Shown: positions 17,168 to 27,007, counted from the first letter of the stretch. The stretch is DNA of 64,000 nucleotides from Rickettsiella endosymbiont of Rhagonycha lignosa (GCF_964031165.1 NZ_OZ035011.1:1-64000); one strand, 5' to 3'. Notes: generated by a model not told the origin, from the sequence alone. Numbers and translations are program-made.

Positions 17168-18511
17168 ATGAGTTGGTGTAGAAAATGTCAATCTAGCTTT
17201 AATGGCTATCCTATAGAGCCTCCAGAGTCTGTGGCGCGTCCTGAAAGTTATGCAGAACTCAAACCTGGTCAATTAATTTCTATAGCACGCGGTTCAGGAG
17301 GTAGTTATGGTGATGCTGCTTTAAACGCACAGGGAGAGATCGTTTTAACAAACCGTCTTGATCGTTTTCTCGAGTTTGATGTGCGTAAGGGTATATTGTC
17401 AGTTGAATCAGGTATTAGTTTAGCGAAGATTTTGGCCCTTATTGTTAAGCAAGGGTGGTTTTTACCTGTAATGCCTGGAACAGCAGAAGTTTCCTTAGGT
17501 GGATGCATTGCTACGGATATACATGGAAAAAATCATTGCTATGCTGGTTCCTTAGGGCAACATGTACTTAGTTTACAACTTATTACCGCTACTGGAGCAA
17601 AAATAAATTGTTCCCCTAAAATTATCCCAGAATTATTTTGGGCCACAATAGGTGGTATGGGTTTAACAGGTATTATTGGAGTAGTAACTTTACAGTTAAA
17701 GCGAATTGAAACAGCTTACATGAAGGTGCAACATCAAGTTACAAATAACTTAAAGCAAATATTGGAGAGCTTAAGTCAAAATGATGAGTATGAATATAGT
17801 GTAGCTTGGTTAGATTCTTTAAATACATCATTTTTCCATGGTGCTATTATGAAGGCTAAACATGCAGATTTGTTGGAATTTCCTATTGACCTACAAACTC
17901 AAGTTTTTTCAACGCCAAAATATTCTTCGTTATACTGTCCCTACTTTCTACCGTATTCTATTTTACAACCCCTATGGGTCAAACTATTTAACAAAGGGTA
18001 TTACTGCCATTTAGCCAAGAATGATCAAGCTTTTTTGCTCCCTTACCATGATTATTTTTTTCCGCTGGATCGTATAAGAAATTGGCCGCGGTTGTACGGT
18101 AAAAAAGGTTTTATTCAATATCAGTGTGCAATACCAGAAAAATTTGCTTATTCTGCTATTAAAGATATTTTAGAGACTTTGCATAAACATAAGCATCCTA
18201 TTTATCTAGTTGTGTTGAAACGTTTTGGGCTAGAAAATTTAGCACCATTGTCATTTCCATTACCAGGATTTACCTTAGCACTCGATATTCCTATTCGCAG
18301 CGAAAAATTATTTGGTTGTTTAGATATTTTGGATTTAATAGTTATTTCTGCTGGAGGGAGGATCTATTTAGCAAAAGATGCACGTTTAAAGTCAAAGACT
18401 TTTCGAGAAATGTATAAACGATACCCGGAATGGTTGGTAGTTAAACAACATTGGGATCCTCACAATAGATTTAGTTCAAGTTTATCAAGGCGTTTAAATA
18501 TTGGTAACTAA
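17168..18511 (+). CDS. FAD-linked oxidoreductase, DprE1-like
   Basis: 447 aa. N-terminal PCMH-type FAD domain with IARGSGGSYGDAALN (pyrophosphate loop) and MPGTAEVSLGGCIATDIHGK; the C-terminal part ends in KQHWDPHNRFSSSLSRRL, as in D-arabinono-lactone oxidase and DprE1 proteins. DprE1 oxidises decaprenyl-phospho-ribose, and a paired reductase (DprE2) completes epimerisation to arabinose. A DprE2-like short-chain reductase is encoded at 40874. It follows ptsP by 4 nt and is probably co-transcribed. Substrate unproven; other sugar or alcohol oxidases of the family remain possible. Confidence 0.75.
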   Translation: MSWCRKCQSSFNGYPIEPPESVARPESYAELKPGQLISIARGSGGSYGDAALNAQGEIVLTNRLDRFLEFDVRKGILSVESGISLAKILALIVKQGWFLPVMPGTAEVSLGGCIATDIHGKNHCYAGSLGQHVLSLQLITATGAKINCSPKIIPELFWATIGGMGLTGIIGVVTLQLKRIETAYMKVQHQVTNNLKQILESLSQNDEYEYSVAWLDSLNTSFFHGAIMKAKHADLLEFPIDLQTQVFSTPKYSSLYCPYFLPYSILQPLWVKLFNKGYYCHLAKNDQAFLLPYHDYFFPLDRIRNWPRLYGKKGFIQYQCAIPEKFAYSAIKDILETLHKHKHPIYLVVLKRFGLENLAPLSFPLPGFTLALDIPIRSEKLFGCLDILDLIVISAGGRIYLAKDARLKSKTFREMYKRYPEWLVVKQHWDPHNRFSSSLSRRLNIGN

Positions 18512-18517
18512 ATAGGT

Positions 18518-18572
18518 GCCTCATTGCATGAGGCTGATCAAAAAATTACCTTTTTTCTGCGTGTATCAGCCT
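18518..18572. terminator. Nested hairpins between convergent genes
   Basis: GCCTCAT-TGC-ATGAGGC (18518-18534) is a 7-bp hairpin just past the oxidoreductase stop. Its 3' arm overlaps AGGCTGAT (18531-18538), which can pair instead with ATCAGCCT (18565-18572), with A and T runs between. The two foldings exclude each other. Position between convergent genes suggests transcription termination, but no T-run directly follows either stem. Confidence 0.4.
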
Positions 18573-18601
18573 AAACAAGTGAAGACACTTTCTTAATGTT
18601 G

Positions 18602-20620
18602 TTAATAATTTAAGTCTAAGCTTTTTAAAAAAGCTTGTATTTTTGGTTCACGGCCCCGAAATTTTTTAAACAATTCGATGGCATCGATTGCGCCACCCTG
18701 CTCTAAAATACTATGTAAAAACGCTTTTCCAGTTTTTTCATTAAAGATCCCATCTTCTTGGAACTTAGCAAACGCATCACAGGCTAAAACTTCTGCCCAA
18801 AGATAACTGTAATATCCGGCAGCATAACCGCCTGCAAAGATATGCGAAAATCCATGCTGAAATCGATTGAATGGAGCTATGGGAATTATATCAATTTGTT
18901 TACGTATTGAATCGAGTAAGTTTTGAATTTGTTCATAACCCTTTGTTGGATCAAATTCTATATGCAAACGAAAATCAAATAAGGATAATTCTAATTGTCT
19001 TAATAGTTGTAGGCCTGCCTGAAAATTTTTAGCATTACGCATTTTAGTAATTAATGTATCGGGTAAAGTCTGACCCGTCTTATAATGGCTACTGATTTGA
19101 TCTAGAACCGATTTTTCCCAAACAAAATATTCTAAAAATTGACTGGGTAATTCTACGGCATCCCAAGCAACACCATTAATACCTGAAATAGCGGAATAAT
19201 CAATTACAGTCAACATATGTTGTAAACCATGACCAAACTCATGAAATAAAGTTAAAACTTCTTCATGTGTTAACAAAGGAGTTTGCATGAAATCAATGGG
19301 AGGAGAGAAGTTACAGGTTAAAAAAGCAATAGGAGTTTGAATATCACCATTACTTAAATAACGTCGGGATTGATAATCATCCATCCAAGCACCTTCACGT
19401 TTTTCAGGTCTAGCATAAAGATCTAAGTAAAATTGTCCTCGTAATTGTTGTTGACTATCAGTAATTGAAAAAAATCGCACCTGAGGATCCCAAACCTCAA
19501 TGCCTTTTATTTCTTTGATTTGCATCCCAAATAAACGTTCTATTAACTTGAAAAGACCCGAAAGCACTTTGTCTACAGGAAAATAACAGCGTAAGGTCTC
19601 ATCACAAATACCAAATTTTTTTTCTTGTAATTTTTCGCGATAATACAAAATGTCCCAGGGTTGTAGTGTATCAATTTGATCTTGGGATTGAGCAAAACCA
19701 GAAAGTTCTTCCCATTCCTGTTTTGCTTTAGGTTGTGTATACGCGAGTAGCCCCTCCAAAAATTTAAGCACTTCTTCTGGATTTTTTGCCATTTTATTAG
19801 ACGCTAAACTTTTTTGGACATAATTTTTGAAACCTAGTATTTGGCTCAGTTCATGGCGTAGGTTAAGTATATTGAACATAACGTTGCTATTATCAAGGAC
19901 TAGATTACTGAGTTCTGAAGCTCGTGTAATGTGAGCTTTATAGATAATTTCGCGCAGGTCGCGATTATCAGCATAGGTTATTATGGGAAAATAGGAGGGG
20001 TAATCTAGTGTAATTAAATAACCAATTAAATTTTTTTCTTGTGCAGCTTTTTCAGCGTTTAAAATAACATGAGCAGGAACGCCTTTTAGCTCGGATTTAT
20101 TACTAATACATTTTGACCACTCAGTTGTAGCATCTAGTAAATTTTCTTCAAATTGATTCGATAATTGAGATAACTGTGTTTGAATATCTTGATATCTTTT
20201 TTGTTGAATTTTGGGTAGATCGACACCACCTAAATGAAAATCTCGTAATTCATTATGTAGACACTTTTCTTGCGCATAATTGTATTGATAATCACTATTA
20301 GCTAAATTTTTAATGGATTGATAGAGAACCTGATTTTGACTTAACTCGGAAGTATATGCACTTAGTTTGGGGAGGCATTCATTGTAAACATATCGTAGTT
20401 CTGGGGTCTGTTTGACAGCATAGAGGTGATTGATCGGAGACCAAAAATGTTGGAGTCGGTCATCTAAATCATCTAATTTCTGAATAAAGCTCCAATCAAG
20501 AGACATGACTTCAGCTAATAATTTTGCTAACTCGGATCGATTATTGGTAAGTAATGCGTCTAATTCTTTGATTATATTGTCTGGATTAATCTCATTAAAT
20601 TTTGGTAAGACAGTCATCAT
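18602..20620 (-). CDS. prlC: Oligopeptidase A (M3 metallopeptidase)
   Basis: Cytoplasmic zinc peptidase that degrades short peptides, including released signal peptides. 672 aa (E. coli 680). The zinc site HEFGH lies in EVLTLFHEFGHGLQHML near residue 460, with GVAWDAVELPSQFLEYF downstream giving the third ligand, and the conserved GYAAGYYSYLWAEVLA near the C-terminus. Ribosome site agga. Separate from recX-recA. Confidence 0.96.
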   Translation of the reverse strand: MMTVLPKFNEINPDNIIKELDALLTNNRSELAKLLAEVMSLDWSFIQKLDDLDDRLQHFWSPINHLYAVKQTPELRYVYNECLPKLSAYTSELSQNQVLYQSIKNLANSDYQYNYAQEKCLHNELRDFHLGGVDLPKIQQKRYQDIQTQLSQLSNQFEENLLDATTEWSKCISNKSELKGVPAHVILNAEKAAQEKNLIGYLITLDYPSYFPIITYADNRDLREIIYKAHITRASELSNLVLDNSNVMFNILNLRHELSQILGFKNYVQKSLASNKMAKNPEEVLKFLEGLLAYTQPKAKQEWEELSGFAQSQDQIDTLQPWDILYYREKLQEKKFGICDETLRCYFPVDKVLSGLFKLIERLFGMQIKEIKGIEVWDPQVRFFSITDSQQQLRGQFYLDLYARPEKREGAWMDDYQSRRYLSNGDIQTPIAFLTCNFSPPIDFMQTPLLTHEEVLTLFHEFGHGLQHMLTVIDYSAISGINGVAWDAVELPSQFLEYFVWEKSVLDQISSHYKTGQTLPDTLITKMRNAKNFQAGLQLLRQLELSLFDFRLHIEFDPTKGYEQIQNLLDSIRKQIDIIPIAPFNRFQHGFSHIFAGGYAAGYYSYLWAEVLACDAFAKFQEDGIFNEKTGKAFLHSILEQGGAIDAIELFKKFRGREPKIQAFLKSLDLNY

Positions 20621-20670
20621 GTATTCCTAAGAGTAATGTTTACCTATTTTTTGTTAAAAACAAGCTAAGT

Positions 20671-21153
20671 TTATTTTGTCTGATGAAGATAAATTTTTTG
20701 TGATGCTTTTATCTGATCAAGTTTAAAGCCACGATATTGAAGGTAACGTATTTGTCGTAACTGCTCTTTTGGTAGAGGACTAGGTTGGAACTTTTTTTTC
20801 AGTATTTTCTGAATAGCAGCTAACCAAAATTCTTCGTCTTGGGGAAGTTGAGAAAAAATAATATCATTATTTATACCATATTCATGGCATTCGGCACTGA
20901 TTCGCATTGGTCCGTAGCCTTGTCTTATACGTTTTTGGATAAAAGCTTCGCAAAAACGTTCTTCGTTTAAAAATCCTTGTTGAATTAAAATATCTAAAAC
21001 AGCTTCTACCGATTGATGCGAAAATCCTTTTCGCATCAATTTTTCTCGAAGCATAAAGCGAGTATGTTCTCGTCTCGCTAAATGGCTCAAAGCAATTTGG
21101 TGGATGTTTTTGTCAATTTCTAAAACATTAACCTTGTAGGTCATAGATAGCAC
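20671..21153 (-). CDS. recX: RecA regulator RecX
   Basis: 160 aa, all-helical protein with three-helix RecX repeats (ALSHLARREHTRFMLREKL; VLDILIQQGFLNEERFCEAFI; YLQYRGFKLDQI) that caps RecA filaments. The gene starts at a GTG (21153) or the ATG nine bases later (21144); neither has a clear ribosome site. It lies 8 nt after recA and is presumably read from the recA transcript. Confidence 0.92.
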   Translation of the reverse strand: MLSMTYKVNVLEIDKNIHQIALSHLARREHTRFMLREKLMRKGFSHQSVEAVLDILIQQGFLNEERFCEAFIQKRIRQGYGPMRISAECHEYGINNDIIFSQLPQDEEFWLAAIQKILKKKFQPSPLPKEQLRQIRYLQYRGFKLDQIKASQKIYLHQTK

Positions 21154-21161
21154 GCTGAAAT

Positions 21162-22211
21162 TTATTCAATAATTTCGGTCTCCAGTTTTGGTTCAGGTTG
21201 ACTATTTTCAGATGGCTTGTTAAGTAAATTTTTTCGAATTTCCGCCTCTATTTTTTGACAAATTTCAGTACGATCTTTCAAAAATTGTTTTACATTATCT
21301 TTTCCTTGACCAATACGTTCGCCCTGATAGCTATACCAGGCCCCTGCTTTATCGATTAAGCCATGGGTTACACCTAGGTCAACAATTTCTCCCATATGAC
21401 AAATTCCTTGATTATAAAGAATTTCAAACTCAGCTTGCCGAAATGGAGGAGCAACTTTGTTTTTTACCACTTTGACTCGAGTTTCATTACCTATGATTTC
21501 ATCGCCTTTTTTGATGGAACCAGTACGACGTATATCAAGACGTACCGACGCATAAAACTTTAGCGCATTGCCGCCGGTTGTTGTTTCAGGATTGCCAAAC
21601 ATAACTCCAATTTTCATGCGAATTTGATTAATGAAGATAACTAGCGTATTTGAGCGCTTAATATTTCCTGCGAGTTTACGTAAAGCTTGTGACATTAAAC
21701 GCGCTTGTAAACCCATATGCGAATCACCCATTTCCCCCTCAATTTCGGCGCGAGGAGTCAGTGCGGCGACAGAGTCAACGACAATAATATCGACCGCATT
21801 AGAACGGACTAGCATATCAACAATCTCTAATGCTTGCTCCCCGGTATCAGGTTGAGATACTAGGAGATCGGCTGTTTTTACACCTAATTTAGTGGCATAT
21901 ATAGGGTCCAGTGCGTGTTCTGCATCAACAAATGCCGCGACCCCCCCTATTTTTTGACACTCGGCAATCGTTTGTAAGGTGAGTGTCGTTTTACCAGAAG
22001 ATTCAGGCCCGTAGATTTCGATGATACGTCCGCGCGGTAATCCACCTATCCCTAAGGCGATATCTAAACCTAAAGAACCCGTAGAAACTACGTCTACAGG
22101 AACTCGACTAGAATCACCTAGACGCATTACAGCACCTTCTCCGTGTTGTTTCTTAATTTGGCTTATAGCCATTTTAAGGGCTTTTTCTCGAGCATTACTT
22201 GCATCACTCAT
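21162..22211 (-). CDS. recA: Recombinase RecA
   Basis: DNA strand-exchange ATPase for homologous recombination. 349 aa. Walker [13 protein letters not shown], the conserved [32 protein letters not shown] (loop L1 region) and [20 protein letters not shown] (L2). The acidic tail is typical. The ribosome site is part of the palindrome CCTTTATAAAGG (22221-22232). I find no CTGT-N8-ACAG LexA box upstream. Confidence 0.98.
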   Translation of the reverse strand: MSDASNAREKALKMAISQIKKQHGEGAVMRLGDSSRVPVDVVSTGSLGLDIALGIGGLPRGRIIEIYGPESSGKTTLTLQTIAECQKIGGVAAFVDAEHALDPIYATKLGVKTADLLVSQPDTGEQALEIVDMLVRSNAVDIIVVDSVAALTPRAEIEGEMGDSHMGLQARLMSQALRKLAGNIKRSNTLVIFINQIRMKIGVMFGNPETTTGGNALKFYASVRLDIRRTGSIKKGDEIIGNETRVKVVKNKVAPPFRQAEFEILYNQGICHMGEIVDLGVTHGLIDKAGAWYSYQGERIGQGKDNVKQFLKDRTEICQKIEAEIRKNLLNKPSENSQPEPKLETEIIE

Positions 22212-22322
22212 AGGATGGTACCTTTATAAAGGAAAAAAACGTGTAAAAATGGACTCTAGCTAGTATTATCGCATAAACTAAGCGGGTCTCTATATGCTTT
22301 TTTAAGAGATCTGCTTGAAAAT

Positions 22323-22353
22323 AGGTATTTGTTTAAAACTTAAACAAATACCT
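22323..22353. repeat. Perfect 14-bp inverted repeat between recA and hldE
   Basis: AGGTATTTGTTTAA, AAC spacer, TTAAACAAATACCT: a perfect hairpin in the gap between the divergent recA and hldE genes. No T-run follows on either strand, so it is not a classic terminator. It could be an operator or an RNA hairpin in either leader. Confidence 0.75.
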
Positions 22354-22441
22354 GAGAAACTCAAGTCGTCGTATAGCATATCTATAGTGGCTGATTATTT
22401 AAAAATTAAGAATGTAAGAAGAAGATTTGACAAGAGGCCTA

Positions 22442-23884
22442 ATGAAAATACAAGTACCTTCATTTCAATCTATCCGGGTTTTAATTGTAGGTGATGTGAT
22501 GCTGGATCGTTATTGGTCTGGCGATACATCCAGAATTTCTCCCGAAGCACCTGTACCGATAGTACATATAAAAAATCTTGATGAACGTCCAGGTGGTGCG
22601 GGTAATGTCGCTTTAAATATCGTTGCACTAGGTGCGCAGGTCGATTTACTTAGTGTATGTGGAGATGATGAAGCGGGAGAGATGCTTGAGAAAAAATTAA
22701 CTCATGCAGGAGTCAATTGTTATTTACACAAAATACCACAATCACCTACTGTAACTAAGCTTCGTATACTTAGTTTGCATCAGCAATTAATACGACTCGA
22801 TTTTGAAGAAGCGCCTTATCAATTTGAACATACCAAATTAAAACAATTATTTGAGCAAAAAATCGGACATTGTGATGTAGTGATATTCTCTGATTATGGC
22901 AAAGGATGTTTGGTTGAAGTTCAAAATTTCATTCAATTGGCGCGAAAAGCAGGTAAACCTATATTTATTGATCCTAAGAGTAGTGATTTTAATATTTACC
23001 AAGGCGCTACTGCGCTGACACCTAATCGAAGGGAATTTGAAGCGGTAGTAGGAAGATGTGATAACGAACAAGCTTTGTTGCACAAAGGGACGCAGCTTTT
23101 AAAAACGCATAATTTTCAAGCTGTGCTTGTGACAAGAGGCGAACAAGGAATGACATTAATTCAACAAGATCAGCCGGAAGTTTATTTTCCGGCTTATGCA
23201 AAACAAGTTTATGATGTTACGGGTGCGGGTGATACAGCAATCGCTTGTTTAGCGTTAACATATGTAGCTCAAGCAGATTTAGTTCAGTCAGCACAGCTTG
23301 CCAATATTGCGGCGAGCATTGTCGTTGGAAAACTAGGAGCTGCTACAGTCAGTCCATCAGAACTAAGACGAGCGATACAAATTCAGCAATTCTCATTTCA
23401 CCGCGGTGTTTTGACAGAAGATGAACTCCAAATTGCAGTTGCAGATGCGAAAACACATAAAGAGCAAATTGTGATGACAGGAGGTTGTTTCGATATTTTA
23501 CATGCAGGTCATGTCGCCTACTTAGAACAAGCGAAACGATTAGGTGATCGGTTAATCGTTGCCGTTAATGACGACGATTCAGTATCGAAATTAAAAGGTT
23601 CAGGAAGGCCTATAAATAAATTAGCTAATCGAATGGCAGTATTAGCAGGATTGAATGTTGTAGATTGGGTAGTGTCATTTAGTGAAACAACCCCAGAACG
23701 TCTAATCAAGTTGCTACTTCCAGATGTTTGGGTGAAGGCGTCTGATTACCAAGTGGATGATCTTTCAGAAGCGAAAGCAATACATGAATATGGTGGCCAG
23801 ATTAGATTTCTAGATTTTGTTAATGGATGTTCTACAAGCGCTATAATTTCCAAAATTCAAGAACAAGAAAAGGAATCTTTATGA
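22442..23884 (+). CDS. hldE: Bifunctional heptose kinase/adenylyltransferase HldE
   Basis: Makes ADP-heptose for the LPS inner core: phosphorylates D-glycero-beta-D-manno-heptose 7-phosphate at C1 and, after dephosphorylation, transfers AMP. 480 aa from the ATG at 22442 (ribosome site aagagg); a TTG 15 bases upstream is less likely. The kinase domain (1-315) has DVMLDRYWSGDTSRISPEAP and PfkB signature DVTGAGDTAIA; the cytidylyltransferase-like domain (345-480) has GCFDILHAGHVAYLEQAK. The stop overlaps the hldD start as ATGA. Confidence 0.97.
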   Translation: MKIQVPSFQSIRVLIVGDVMLDRYWSGDTSRISPEAPVPIVHIKNLDERPGGAGNVALNIVALGAQVDLLSVCGDDEAGEMLEKKLTHAGVNCYLHKIPQSPTVTKLRILSLHQQLIRLDFEEAPYQFEHTKLKQLFEQKIGHCDVVIFSDYGKGCLVEVQNFIQLARKAGKPIFIDPKSSDFNIYQGATALTPNRREFEAVVGRCDNEQALLHKGTQLLKTHNFQAVLVTRGEQGMTLIQQDQPEVYFPAYAKQVYDVTGAGDTAIACLALTYVAQADLVQSAQLANIAASIVVGKLGAATVSPSELRRAIQIQQFSFHRGVLTEDELQIAVADAKTHKEQIVMTGGCFDILHAGHVAYLEQAKRLGDRLIVAVNDDDSVSKLKGSGRPINKLANRMAVLAGLNVVDWVVSFSETTPERLIKLLLPDVWVKASDYQVDDLSEAKAIHEYGGQIRFLDFVNGCSTSAIISKIQEQEKESL

Positions 23885-24834
23885 TAGTTGTTACAGGAGG
23901 GGCAGGTTTTATTGGTAGCAACATAATCAAACAACTTAACAAAGCTTATCCTGGCCTGCCGATTATCGTTGTTGATGATCTAACAGACGGAGCTAAGTTC
24001 AGAAATATAGTGGATTGCTCAATTGCTGATTATTTAGATCAAAATGAATTTTTAGAGAAAATTAAACAAAATAAAATTTTTTCTAAGTTAAAAGCGGTTT
24101 TTCATCAAGGTGCTTGTTCCGTTACAACTGAATGGAATGGGCAATATATGATGAATATTAATTATGAATATTCAAAAAGTCTACTGCATTATTGTTTGGC
24201 CTGGAAGGTTCCTTTCATTTACGCTTCTAGCGCTGCTATTTATGGTTTAGGAACCGTTTTTAAAGAAGAAGTAGTATATGAAAAGCCAGTAAATGTTTAT
24301 GCTTATTCTAAATATTTATTTGATCAGTATGTAAGAAGTATTTTTAATAAAATAAAGAGTCAGGTAGTAGGTTTACGCTATTTTAATGTTTATGGACCTA
24401 AAGAAAATCATAAAGGCTCTATGGCTAGTGTGGTGTTGCATGCGGATAACCAACTCAAAAATACAGGAATTATTAATTTATTCGAAGGAACGGGTGGTTA
24501 TGCTGATGGTGAGCAACTGCGAGATTTTATCTATGTTGATGATGCTGTTGCTGTTAATCTATGGTTTTTAGAGTCCAAAAAAAGTGGAATTTATAACACA
24601 GGAACAGGAAATTGCGAGAGTTTCAATGCGTTAGCCCAAGCAGTTATTGATTTTTATGGACGCGGAGAGATTCGCTATATTCCATTTCCAGAACATTTAC
24701 GAGATTGCTATCAGAATTTTACTCAAGCTGATCTTTCAAAATTGCGAAGTGCGGGTTATCAAGGAGTTTTTCGCAGTGTCGCAAATGGTGTGAAAGATTA
24801 TCTTTCTATTTTGCATGAAAATATTACCATTTGA
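23881..24834 (+). CDS. hldD: ADP-L-glycero-D-manno-heptose 6-epimerase HldD
   Basis: Last step of ADP-heptose synthesis. 317 aa from ATG 23881, whose ATGA overlap with hldE implies translational coupling; the preceding in-frame extension lacks conserved sequence. NAD-binding GGAGFIGSNI at the N-terminus, catalytic YAYSKYLFDQYV (YxxxK) and the family segment FNVYGPKENHKGSMASV. Confidence 0.97.
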   Translation: MIVVTGGAGFIGSNIIKQLNKAYPGLPIIVVDDLTDGAKFRNIVDCSIADYLDQNEFLEKIKQNKIFSKLKAVFHQGACSVTTEWNGQYMMNINYEYSKSLLHYCLAWKVPFIYASSAAIYGLGTVFKEEVVYEKPVNVYAYSKYLFDQYVRSIFNKIKSQVVGLRYFNVYGPKENHKGSMASVVLHADNQLKNTGIINLFEGTGGYADGEQLRDFIYVDDAVAVNLWFLESKKSGIYNTGTGNCESFNALAQAVIDFYGRGEIRYIPFPEHLRDCYQNFTQADLSKLRSAGYQGVFRSVANGVKDYLSILHENITI

Positions 24835-24907
24835 TTCATTGATTCATTTATTTTTTGCCCATAAAATATATATTCCGATAGAAAAATTTTAAAAAGGAGT
24901 TTAGTTT

Positions 24908-25246
24908 ATGGATATTTATTCTTCTCTATTTGTGACTTTGTTAACATCAATTATAGCGGCTCCGGTTTTAGCAACTAGTAGCCCTTTTATTTCACATAAT
25001 AATACAGTTTTAACTTCTTCCCCCGCAAAAAATATACCTAATCCCATCTCTGCTCTTGTTAATATTAATACAGCTGATGGAGAAACTTTAGTGGCAGAAT
25101 TGAAAGGTATCGGGTTAAAACGTGCAAAAGCCATTCTTGCTTATCGCAATGAGCACGGACCTTTTAAATCTATTGATGATTTGGTAAAAATCAAAGGGAT
25201 AAGTAAAAGAATAGTGGATCAAAATCGTAATAAAATCACTATTTAA
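24908..25246 (+). CDS. comEA: ComEA-like helix-hairpin-helix protein
   Basis: 112 aa. An N-terminal hydrophobic segment (signal peptide or anchor, residues 1-24), a low-complexity linker, then a ComEA helix-hairpin-helix domain: VNINTADGETLVAELKGIGLKRAKAILAYR and FKSIDDLVKIKGISKRIV. Such proteins bind incoming double-stranded DNA in the periplasm during transformation. Ribosome site aaggag. Role in uptake is inferred; small HHH proteins can also have other DNA-related roles. Confidence 0.85.
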   Translation: MDIYSSLFVTLLTSIIAAPVLATSSPFISHNNTVLTSSPAKNIPNPISALVNINTADGETLVAELKGIGLKRAKAILAYRNEHGPFKSIDDLVKIKGISKRIVDQNRNKITI

Positions 25247-25326
25247 TAGACGAGTTCAGATATAAGAGTTGATTAAAAAAGGGAAACAAAAAATATCAAA
25301 ATTATATCTGCGTTGTATATGGAATA

Positions 25327-25446
25327 TACTCACAGTAATTAAATTTTTGGTATGGCGCGGTGAGAATAAAACAATTGAAGTGTATTAATGTACATGAGAT
25401 TGTGAATTGAGCGGCAACAATACCAAAAATTTAATTGCGAAGAGTA
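25327..25446 (+). repeat. MITE-like intergenic repeat, copy A
   Basis: A 120-nt element bounded by imperfect terminal inverted repeats that begin TACTC and end GAGTA; inside them AATTAAATTTTTGGTAT (25337-25353) pairs perfectly with ATACCAAAAATTTAATT (25420-25436). The centre holds GAAGTGTATT and GAGCGGCAAC, both shared with copy B at 28930-29051. It has no coding capacity. It sits between convergent comEA and the cytochrome gene. Confidence 0.8.
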
Positions 25447-25499
25447 TTATCCACTGTGCTTGAAAGAGCAAAATTTTTTTAAATATAATAAGGTATAAT

Positions 25500-25928
25500 T
25501 CAATTAGAATGTAGTTGCTCTAACATATAGTGAATAGCCGCTTCTAAATCCGAAGTTGAACATTCTAAGCATGCCCCTTTTGGGGGCATAGCTCGGTAGC
25601 CCGTTGTGGCATGCTTAACTAAAAGTGAAAAATTTTTTCTTATCCGTAACCTCCAATCTAACTGATTGCCTAAGCGTGGAGCACCTGCTATGCCATTTTT
25701 ATGGCATAAGCTACATTTGCTTTCAAATATTGCTTTGCCTAAATGGATATCTTTATTAATATCAGTCAAAGATGAATGGTCTATTTCTGAAACAGCTACT
25801 TTGACTTTTCCAATCGGAGCAATACGATTTTCAAGAGCTGTTGTAGAATTATCAAAAAAATCTGCATAGGCATATATTCCAAAACCAAAAAGAAAGTTAA
25901 AAAGAATTATACTTATAAATTTTGGCAC
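25500..25928 (-). CDS. Cytochrome c5-family protein
   Basis: 142 aa, exported by an N-terminal signal peptide or anchor (residues 1-22). One haem-binding motif CSLCH near residue 73, and the c5-type C-terminal pair of cysteines in KGACLECS after the axial methionine region RAMPPKG. Expected to be a periplasmic electron carrier. The start is a GTG; no strong ribosome site is seen. Alone downstream of repeat copy A. Confidence 0.9.
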   Translation of the reverse strand: MPKFISIILFNFLFGFGIYAYADFFDNSTTALENRIAPIGKVKVAVSEIDHSSLTDINKDIHLGKAIFESKCSLCHKNGIAGAPRLGNQLDWRLRIRKNFSLLVKHATTGYRAMPPKGACLECSTSDLEAAIHYMLEQLHSN

Positions 25929-25963
25929 CTATGCGTAAGCGTAAATTTTAAGATTACAAGAGC

Positions 25964-27007
25964 TTAAACAAAGTTTGTTTCCGCTTCTTTTTCTTCTGTT
26001 TCCATGCTTGATTGATATTGTCCTTTGCAAGCAGCTGCATTAAGTCTCGCACGTTTATAAAAGGCCCGTTGAGCAGCTTTTATATTATGTGCTTTACCGT
26101 TCCATACTTTTAACGCAGGTTCTTGTAATGCGCGACCGTAGGAAAAACTTAGACGCCACGGATGACGTGAAGGTTGTAGTTTATTCATAGTATTTAAATG
26201 AGCGGTAGCAGTTTCTGGTGTTTGGCCTCCAGAAAGAAAATTAATGCTAGGTACTGCCGCAGGAACTGTTTGACGTAATATTTTTAAAGTTGCTGCGGCA
26301 ACTTCAGCAATACTAGGTTGCGGCATATATTGATTCCCAGCAATAACCATACTGGGTTTAAGAATCATACATTCGAGTAAAACATGATGCTTATGTAATT
26401 CTTCAAATACAGTATAAAGAACAGCGTCTGTAGCTTCAGCACAGCGGACTAAGCTATGAGTGCCATCTATTAGTAGTTCAGGTTCTACAATAGGCACAAT
26501 TCCATTGTTTTGACAAATAGAAGCATAGCGAGCTAAGGCTTGTGAATTAGCGGTTATGGCTAGAGAAGAAGGAAGTAGGTCAGTTATGGAAAAAACAGCT
26601 CTCCATTTTGCAAAACAAGCACCAAGATTTTTATAAGTTAGGAGACGTTCTGATAGACCATCTAGACCTTGGGTCATTTTTTCTTCAGCATTTAGAGGAA
26701 TGAGGCCTTTATCAACCTTTATGCCAGGGACGATACCTTCATTATCTAAGTAATCGGGAAATAGAAGTCCATCTTTAGTTTTTTGCGCTAAAGTTTCTTC
26801 ATGAAGGATAACGCCATTAATAAATGCTTCAATACCAGGGGTAGTAAAAAGTAATTCACGATAATTACGGCGATTTTCTACAGTTGACTCTAAATGTAAG
26901 GCAGCAAATCGCTTGGCAATAGTAGTTTGACTTTCATCTGCCGCTAAAATTCCTTTTCCTGGTACCGTTAATCGCTGAATAGTTCCTTCAAGCTCGTGAG
27001 TGGCCAT
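25964..27007 (-). CDS. Fructose-bisphosphate aldolase, class I
   Basis: Cleaves fructose 1,6-bisphosphate in glycolysis through a Schiff base. 347 aa of the animal/plant-like class I type: GKGILAADES near the N-terminus, PIVEPELLIDG, the Schiff-base lysine in CMILKPSMVIAG, and PSINFLSGGQTPETA. The C-terminal tail is divergent (ETNFV). Ribosome site ggag. Class I enzymes need no metal. Confidence 0.95.
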   Translation of the reverse strand: MATHELEGTIQRLTVPGKGILAADESQTTIAKRFAALHLESTVENRRNYRELLFTTPGIEAFINGVILHEETLAQKTKDGLLFPDYLDNEGIVPGIKVDKGLIPLNAEEKMTQGLDGLSERLLTYKNLGACFAKWRAVFSITDLLPSSLAITANSQALARYASICQNNGIVPIVEPELLIDGTHSLVRCAEATDAVLYTVFEELHKHHVLLECMILKPSMVIAGNQYMPQPSIAEVAAATLKILRQTVPAAVPSINFLSGGQTPETATAHLNTMNKLQPSRHPWRLSFSYGRALQEPALKVWNGKAHNIKAAQRAFYKRARLNAAACKGQYQSSMETEEKEAETNFV

